Shown here in pieces: positions 1 to 8,900 of a DNA stretch of 11,077 nucleotides (the first letter of the stretch is position 1; the number at the start of each line of letters is the position of its first letter). The translations under genes and the position numbers were made by a program. The stretch is taken from positions 1-11,077 of the forward strand of contig JAQIWT010001365.1 in assembly GCA_034696485.1 (NCBI GenBank), written 5' to 3'. The notes below the pieces were generated by a model. The model ran no database searches. It was not told the origin of the DNA and was given only the letters and a program-made list of their open reading frames with translations. This DNA is from Isohypsibius dastychi. Lineage: Eukaryota; Tardigrada; Eutardigrada; Parachela; Isohypsibiidae.

Positions 1-86
1 GGATCTCGTTCTCCATAAAATGTATACTGACAGAATACGAAATTCGCAAATGCCGGCGGTAATCCAGTCGCTTCTTTTATCGAAAT
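1..86 (-). CDS. KIF13: KIF13 exon 19: start of next conserved tail module, cut by window edge
   Basis: Residues 833-860 plus two bases (86 nt). [18 protein letters not shown] then [10 protein letters not shown] matches KIF13/Khc-73 I-K-x-A-x-G-L-P...[12 protein letters not shown], the opening of the C2-like/DUF3694 region. Acceptor TTTCTTCAG. The exon continues past position 1, so its donor is not visible. Confidence 0.93.
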   Translation of the reverse strand, partial: MSIKEATGLPPAFANFVFCQYTFYGERD

Positions 87-2871
87 CTGAAGAAAGATTC
101 AAAACAGAAAATGAATGAAACGAAGACTACGTGAAAAAACATTGTCTTACCCGAACAACGACATCTCGCGGATCATCTCGATCTTCACCGGAAGTCGAAC
201 CATATTCGTTTTCTTCGTCACTCTCGTATTCACTCTCGACATCGCCGGCATCACCTTCACGATCTTCCAGGCTGATATTGCCTCGAATGCGAGCTACTTC
301 GACATGCAGTCGCCCAACAATCTGGAATAAATATTTGGGTTTCTAATAAATTATTAAATTATCAGTTAAAATTGTATTTCTATTCTGCGATCATACAGAT
401 TGTTACTATAGATTTGTGTGATTTTTTTCCACTGATCTGTTTTTAGGAAATCAAATTATTAAATCAAATTTATTTTGATTTCATTTAAGTTTTCTTTTAA
501 ATTTAATTATTAAATTTAATTGATTTAATAAATTTAATTGATTTAACAAATTTAGTTTTCGAAATTTATCGGTTATGATGCAAACACTTACTTCGCCTTG
601 CTGCGAGACGATAGGGACGCTATAAGCAAGCGGAGCGTCATGGAACAGCGCGGACATGAAGACGTTGGCGACGCCGATTAAATTATGGTTTTCTTCATGT
701 TCGTAAAATGGATCAATTTCCATGGCGGTCAAAAGTTGGTTACCCTGTTTAAATCGACGAAAAAAATTGAATACTTGTGATTAACGAAAAATGAGTGGAT
801 GAAATAAAAGCACGATCACATGAACGAAATGTCCTACGCTGGGAACTTCCGGTCCTCTCCATAAATTATACAATTCTCGCATGTCGACCAATTTATTGTG
901 CAGCTTCTCAATGGACCAGGTTTGGTTGGGAAGATGCTTCCGCTTGACGACGATGGCCGCTTCACTCAAACTTGAATACAGCTAAAAAAACAATATTTTA
1001 AAAACAAAGGAATCGAAAAATTGTCAGAAATTGTTTCCATGTTTAAAGTTGAAACTGAAATTCACACAATTTTGGCGGAAGTTCGTAATTGGATGTACAA
1101 AACATCCTTTTCCCAAATGTGAACCGGGCTTTTTTTTCATTTTCAATAAATGAGAAAAAAACGGTTCAAAATGAAGCTTTTCAGACAAACGAATTCCGGG
1201 ACTTCTTGCATCATTTTGGCGAACTGACCTTTCGGCTTGGAGTCAAATTGCTGACAGGAATTTGTAAGGTCACTTGATAGTCGGTCTCTTTTCCCAGTTC
1301 CTTAGCCAGATATTTGGCTTCCTGAGCCAAAGTATTGGCCTTAATGATTTCCATTTTCAGTTGTGAAAGACATTTGTTGAACCACTCCTCCCTGAAAGCA
1401 CGAGAGAAACGATTACAAACAGGTAGTCCTGAAATATTCCGTAATGATTCTGGACAAGGATTCTGGCAAACAGTTTTTTCCATGAGCTAAATTTCGTCAA
1501 AGGTTAAACTTCGGATTTCCAATTACCAACTGAACATGCGCATTCAGCGTGAGAAACAGCGATTTGTGATCAATACGTAGTAAAATGGTCAATAATGTTG
1601 ATGGAGCAAGTGTCTGTAACAACTGTTGAATCCCTTCCCATATATCATCAAAATACAATACAAAATTCAAAGCCTCCATTTTTTTGACAAAATGCAAAAA
1701 ATTCACGCCCTATTTTTCTGCAACTGCGAAGTTGATGTCGGTAAAAAATGCGCCACGTATGTAAATACAAGCCGTGGCGTTATTAAAAAAAATATCTACG
1801 GAATTAAACGCTACGATGATCAAGATTTTCGAGCAGAAGTTTGCCAGAGCCACAGTTCGTTTCACAAAATCTAGGGCTTGATTCGCCAATAAAAACTGAA
1901 CTGGATCTGAGTCCGCCAATCCGATAAAAGTTATCCCGCTCTATTATTAGTACACCAGAACTTGGACTATCTCGATCGCAACAACTCTTTGCAGAGATCT
2001 GATATTCTTGCAGTTTTCTGAAAAGACTGAAATATTCTTCGGAATTTAAAAGCAATTTTTATCAAAATTAGGTAATGTTTTGACTGATAATTTTCCTTCC
2101 CGAACTCCCCTGCTTCATTATCTGCCAATGCAAGTAAGTATGATCGTAGGAAAGCGGTTGACTGGCTGGCTCGTGTAGGTCTGACTTACGATGAAACAGT
2201 AACTTTATTTGCAAATGCAATCATTGCGCGTTCAATAATATAGCTCGGCGTTTCCCGACTTGTGTTTTTTTTCATTTGTTTGCTGCTCGTTTCGATGAGG
2301 TTCAATGCAATATACTTCAATTCTCTGGAAAATATCAACTCTTTTACCGGTCTTGATTCCAGACATCATATCGTCCAGACGGCGTTCCCGCAATCGTCGG
2401 TGTATACGGATATCCATTCGATGACGGTGTATGAGCTCCTCGATAAATATCGTAAGATGACCCGAATCCGGCATTAAATTGTGCACTTGGTGTCGCTGGG
2501 GTGTTGATTACAGAGCTGCTTTTATAAATGAGCATCTGCTGCTCATATTTCTGACTTTGTCTCATCAGTGCCCCTATGACGCAATAATTTGTTTTTAGTT
2601 GAGAAATGTGGTGCAGATTAGATGGAGATGTGGTGACTTACTTTGCTTATCCACCTGATACTGATTTTCCAAAGCCTGGATAAGTGAGGCCATTTGAGGA
2701 TCGTTCATTTTGTTGCGAATTAATTCCTCGCGCGCCGACTCGTAATTGACCGGCTCTTCTGGCGTCGATCCGGAATCTGGAAAATTATCGAAATAATTAT
2801 TATTAATAATTATTATTATTAATAATTATTAATAATAATAATTATTATTATTATTATTATAATTATTATTA

Positions 2872-2911
<40 letters not shown>

Positions 2912-5900
2912 TTGCGAGAAAACCAGAGGCACACAGCAGCAAGAAGCAATTTTCGAAACAAACACCAAAGACCACTGAACCGGATGCATACTGTATTTAA
3001 CAAGAAAAAAACAAACTACGCGAATATGTACAAGACGAATTTCGGTTGGGCAGATATTATATCATGCTATATTTTCTAGGGAAGTCAACAACCATCCGAT
3101 TTGATACCAATTTTCTACGGAGCTCATGACAATGTAGGCCGAGCGTCGTACACCTCGTGTCTTACACATTGAATCCCCTATCAAAAATAAGTCTCACGTT
3201 CTTTCCAGATCTTCCTGAATATCAGAAAGGCATACTGCCGAAAATAGATCTATACTGCAAACTAAAAACCCCCTTAGCCAAGTCTAGTAAAATTCTGATT
3301 TAAAATAAACTGATTCTTCTCATCGCCACACACAACTGTAAAAATCGCCAAGCTGTCAAAATCACACAAATCATTCGACACGAGCGCAGTCTCCTTGAAT
3401 TTTCAGAAACTGAAATAAATCATTGATATCAATATTTTTGATTAGCAAGATATTAAACAACGTTTGAAGTTCCCAGTTTACCATCGAATTTCTTAAGCTC
3501 AAAATCACCGAAAAGAACGTAAGTCCTCAACAAATAGATAATGACAATAACTGGTGGGTTTCACTTGAGGACAAAAATGCAGCTTTTTGTTTTTTTGTAC
3601 CACGATTGTGTTTACCTTCAGTTTTAGGGCAGTTGACTCGGAAGAAGTGGTTATTCCCAAACACAAGACGATCGCGATTAAAAAGCCGGGTTTTGCACGA
3701 AATCTCCTCTCCATTCACACACGTTCTATAAAACAAGCCATTTCATTTCAATTCTCATCGATAATAGTTTCCGGGACTGTACTGAAGTGGAAACTCATTG
3801 AAACTTACTTTGCATCCTCAATTGGGAAAACATACAATTCCTGGCCCTCGACAATTAATGTTGCGTGTTCTGGCTTGATGCCGATTCCGCTCAGTTGGAT
3901 ATCCTGTTGTTCACTCGCTTCCGGTCGACCAACGGAATTATAGTCCTAGAAAATCACTCGTTTCCGGCTCAGAAAAAAGTGGATGTTTCGTCTGAGTTTC
4001 TTTTGCTCAAAATGATCCCGCAAATTTAGTATTTTAATTTCAGAAATCTCAGGTTATTATTTAAATAAATTGTTATTCTCCGAATCATTTCAAAAAAGAA
4101 GAAACTATAAGGTGTTAATTTTTTTTAAAGACAGACACTTTAAAAATGTTATTAAATTTTTTAAACCTTTTTTTAAAATTTATGAAAATATTAAAATTTA
4201 TTTAAATTTGTTTTAATTTTATGATGCAAAAACAAATGAGAAGAGGAACTCACTTTGAGGTAATAAACCAAGTTCTCGTTTAAAGATGGGTCGTCATTGA
4301 GATTGACGAGATAATAACGTCCTTGTTCAACTTTGATGCCGGAAGAGTGAACTGAGATGCCCATTTGCTCCAGAGCGTGTTGACGTGCCTAAAAATGACG
4401 TAATAAAATTCAGGGTGCTGAATTTATGTTTTCATCAGCTCAGTAAAATCAACTGTGTAAACAATGAACTAACGTGTTTTTGATGCGGATGATTATTCGG
4501 ATTATTTGAATTGATTCAATCAGAACAACTCAAATAAATGAATGAAGAGGGAAGCGTTATGAGAGAAAAAATAACGTGCATTAATTGAAATATTCTCATC
4601 AAAAGAAGAGAGTAAACTTGGATCTGATAATGATAAATGACGAACGCCATATTATAACTTGAATGATAAGGAAACCGAAAACCAAACGTTTAAATTACCT
4701 ATTAAAAACTTCAAAATCTTCAAAATTTTAGATCCGGCATATGGCTAGATTGAATTAAAAGGTCACCAGAAAATGAAAAATCTCAGATCAACTGTAGCTA
4801 ATAAACTTAATAAAACATCACGAATCAAAATAAAAACATCTCAGAACTGCAGATATTAAGACATGTGATATAACCGCACTTGTTCACACCTGTTTCTGTT
4901 TTATGTGTATTATAAATTTGAAACCAAGTGAAGTAACATTTTCAAATCAACATCAGTGATTCCATAGCAATATTTGTAATAACAGATCGGATTTATCAGT
5001 AAACATTGCAAGTAAGATTTTTTCGGATTTAACGTAATATTTGTGCAAAAAGCGCTTCATATTCAGAAACTAGATAGCATTCTCGGTAAAAATCAGATTT
5101 TTTGCCAAAAAATGATTCCGAGAATCTGGGAAACAAACTTCAAAATTCCATGGACTAGTTTCGTAATCATCTACGAGCATTAGAACAACATATGCTCAAA
5201 ACCGAATTTCCCCCACATCTCATAAGCTTGACAACTTCTGACACCCCTGCCATAATAACCAAAATAAAAAAATGCGTGCCAGTCAACTCTTTAGAAATCT
5301 TGCCAGAAAACCTAAATAAAAAAATTCAGAATCACCCAAAGACAAAAAATTCCCACGCTCTTAACGCCCTCTTCAAGCAAGAACAAACCCGATCTGCCAG
5401 CCGGAAAGATAGGAAGGGGATCATCGCTTCCACTTTCCCCTACGCAATACTGGAAGTGACATCCGAAGAAGCTAATAAGCCAGAAAAAGAGACAGAATTT
5501 CAGATTTCAACACAAGCCTCAATTTCAACTTGAAACACTGCGCAGACCGAAAAAACCCCAACCCAGGCAACGTTTTCTCGGGGACGTCATCAATTCCCAT
5601 TAGATTTTCCCGTTCAATACCCAGAATCGCACCATAAAATCTGTGGAGCAATTCCTCTGGTTGAAAGAAAGTAAATCAAGGCGTTCAAGTTGAATCAAGT
5701 CAAGCGTTCTTAACGGCCCAACTTGGCGCGATAAAAAACACACGAGCTTGGTGGAATTTGTAATTTAAATGGAAAACCGGGGGGTAATATCGCATCTTGT
5801 CATCTCTCTTTCTGCTTTGAGACTGTTTTTTACGGGGATTGAATTTATGGGGATTTGAAGATGTGATGGGAACTTGACAGCTCAAGTGTTATCGGTTTTG

Positions 5901-8900
5901 CAAATTTAACGAAGAGGAAAAAAACCGAAACCGAAGCACAGCCATGCCAGTCTTAGAAATTCATGTCAGGATTTTTCAAAAAAATTCATTATTTTCCAAA
6001 CGAAAAACTCATCCTCAGATATTTTCAAGCTGTTTTATGGATAAAATGGCCAATACGATGTTTTTTCACTTGTAAAATTTCGATCCGATTACTATCCCGC
6101 ATTTACACAATCGGGAAATACCGGTGGCAGACCTTTCAACGACAAAAATGATTGAGAACATTGTTCAAGTATTGAGCTGCAAGAATAGAAAACTGTGGTG
6201 TGGAAATGAGTTTACGGAAACAATTTTCTAATTTAAACTTTTCTACCATACTTCTATTAATCAGAAGGGCATTTTGAACATTGATATTTTTGCTGGAGCA
6301 ACTCTGAAATCTTTCGAAAAAAGTTGAAATTTCACCATACAAGAAAAGAATTCCAAGAACATGTTTTGCGACTTTGCAAAAAAAAAACGAGTGATAACTG
6401 TTGCAAAGAAATTTGACGAATATTGAATAAGAACAAAACAATGAAAATGCCTGACTGGAAAACTACTTTACTTCTGCAGTAAACGTGTGAGAAAAAGGTT
6501 CACCAGCTTCTTGAAGCAGTCTTGATTTATATGTCTTAAATTAGGTTTCGAGGTGGATTTCATCTGAACTAAAATCCGAAAGATGTTTGTGACAAATAAG
6601 ATCTCAATAGTGGCTTACCTCATGGAGCTGCTCTGATTCCTTCAGCTTAACTTCCCACGGCTTATTCATGTTCTCCAATATACGATTCGATTCCGCATAA
6701 CGTTCCTCGATCTCCTTCCCGGGACCCTGAAATAATCATCAAATTTTATAACAGTAAAATTTCAAGGATGTTTTTTAGCAAAAATTCAAAATCAATTCAC
6801 TTAACTTAAACCAGGATTTTCTCAGATGTTTCTTGTTATGTAAATCCGAACACATTTTACAGAATTCAACGACAAAACCAAAAATCAATTTTGTAAAGCT
6901 TCTTACCATTATCTTTGGTAAGAAGAAACAGATTCAAACAAAACAAAATACAACGGGAGAGACGGTTTATATTCTGTAAAGTTTATCTGAAAACATTTAA
7001 AAAATGTTTACGGTGAGATAACACTAGCGTGAAAAGGCGCTTCGTACTTTTGTGAGTAGAAGTTGTTTGCGGAGCATTTCGACTTCTTCTCGTAATTCCC
7101 GGATGATTTTGGCGTTCGGGTCCTCATTAACAACGGCATGGTTGACGATGCGTTTCGTTCGATCAGCATATCTCAACGTCGAAAGCGTTTCCTCATATTC
7201 ATCAGCAGCGGCGCTAATCGTCGCAATCATCACAGTCCGACTATTTCCCCCCAAATTATCCTACAAAAGAAAAAGAAACATGAATCCCACAAAAAACAAC
7301 AAGTTGTCCGGAAACACATTTCCAACCGATTTCGAAAGCACCCGGAAGCTGGACAAAAATCAACACCAACAAAAAACATCACCAATTCACAGTCCCGAGT
7401 TGTTTTTCACGCGAAGCGGAAATCAAATCAAACAATATAATAAAAAATGAACACTGTGATTCGCGACGATTCGCACCAGTATTCAGATAAGTTCCGAAAA
7501 CAATCAGTTCTGCTTTTGATGGGACCGCAAATCTGAGCCAAATATATCCATAACAAAATATTTTTTCGCAAGAAATTTCGCAAGTGCAATCTAGAAACAA
7601 AAGTTGACAACCGAAAAGTGATATCTCACACTCTGAATCTATTCATCAGTTCAACCGGAAGTCATGTTTCGAAATCAATTGAACAAGTGACCAATCTGAC
7701 AGAAGATTCATGAGTTCTTGTAAGAAATAAATCTGACTCAAATAACCCCTTTGCAGTCAATAATTGTCCTGAGTCTGGATATTAATTCTTATCAAAAAAC
7801 TGATCCTCACAGAATCAAACAAAAGAAATGTTTCATTTCGAGTTCATTATCCAACATCAACGCAAACTGGAAATCGGAAACTACGCTCATTCCGCATTTC
7901 GGAGCTATTTTCCTTTTCAACCGGAAATCAGTCAGAGTTGTTTACCTTGAGCAGCCAGGTTAGAATCGAATCCCGATAGGGAACGAAGGTCGTTTTTCCG
8001 GCTTTTGCAGATGACTGATCGGCAAGAGCGGAAATGACTAATCCCAGTGTGCTCAGCGACCTTGAAAAAAAGATTGGGTTTGAATTGGCAAACGAACTAG
8101 AAGTCAGCCGGAAGTACTTGTTGATATTTCCGCCTTCTTTCAACCGTTCTCCATCGGCGCCGGTTTTTGAGGCTCGTTCACTTCCGGCGAGATCGACCAG
8201 ACTGATTCTGCTGACCTTCTCCCCGCGGACCTGAGAATCAACCAAAAACGTTTTCAGGTGAACCGCGGAAGCAAAAATTGCACTTTTCAGGGCGCAAAAT
8301 TCACAGAACTAAACTGTAATTTCAGGAATAATTTTTCAACATTTTTCTGGTTTTAAAATCATTCAAAAAACTCCAGATATTACGCCTCTGACATCTTTAG
8401 CAAGAACATATTTCAAATGGATCAAAGGCTGTAGAACGTACGCCGGTAGCGAGGTCTTCGATGGCTTGAGTTAGGATTATAGTGAATACTGCATGGGAGC
8501 GACTGCTTTCATTGTTCATATTCGTTGCGGCGACTGTCCGAGCTTTGTTGCCTTCCGCCATCAAACCATCAATGTCCTGCAAATACCAAATTACTTCAAC
8601 TTCGGTTAAACGATTCCGATCAATCCCATTACTGCCCTAAAGAGTACATGAACTACCCAAAGAACTTACTAATTCTGGAAGAGTTTGATTCCGCAGTAAA
8701 GTATTTCATTAAAATTACCAACATAATGCTGATCGGAACAATCTAGATTTGTCGGCGCGGGTGCTGAACTAATATTCGAAAACTCTCAACTCTACTGTAG
8801 CATACCCAATTAAATTTTCACTGATATTCAGGGAAAGTGTTTTCGACCGAAAAAATTGCTAGCAGCAAGGAGTTTAACGATGTAAAGAAGTATATACGTA

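Larger units (their letters stand above)
4389..6618 (-). other. KIF13 intron 9 (2,230 nt), the largest in the window
   Basis: Starts GTAAGC and ends CATTTTTAG on the minus strand. Exons 9 and 10 align with KIF13 without a gap, so no constitutive exon is hidden here. It contains an imperfect hairpin (5079-5125), a 113-residue plus-strand open frame (5192-5533) set in DNA poor in G and T, and an unrecognised minus-strand frame (6136-6441). Confidence 0.9.

Noticed and set aside
115-346. Two plus-strand open frames of 71 codons
   Set aside because: They are antisense to exon 18, whose minus-strand frame encodes the KIF1B-type domain end and acidic linker.
481-591. Leu/Asn-repeat C-terminus ([12 protein letters not shown]) following the exon 17 frame
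   Set aside because: It is read-through of the donor GTAAGT into the 18-nt tandem repeat of intron 17; exon 18 continues the kinesin exactly.
1917-2020. Possible cassette exon in intron 14 (acceptor TTTTCAG, donor GTGTAC)
   Set aside because: Its length of about 62 nt would shift the frame, while exons 14 and 15 join exactly without it.
3587-3943. 118-residue plus-strand open frame
   Set aside because: It is antisense to exons 11 and 12 (FHA domain) and crosses their intron; the minus-strand reading matches kinesin-3.
6136-6441. 101-residue minus-strand open frame in intron 9
   Set aside because: Phe/Cys-rich with T-runs, no motif, no splice-compatible link to the kinesin exons; a frame of this length is plausible by chance in A+T-rich DNA.
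7052-7450. 132- and 100-residue plus-strand open frames
   Set aside because: Antisense of exon 8 (end of the motor domain) running on into intron 7; no family resemblance.
8034-8234. 66-residue plus-strand open frame
   Set aside because: Antisense of exons 6-7, which encode DLAGSE and the NINKS helix.
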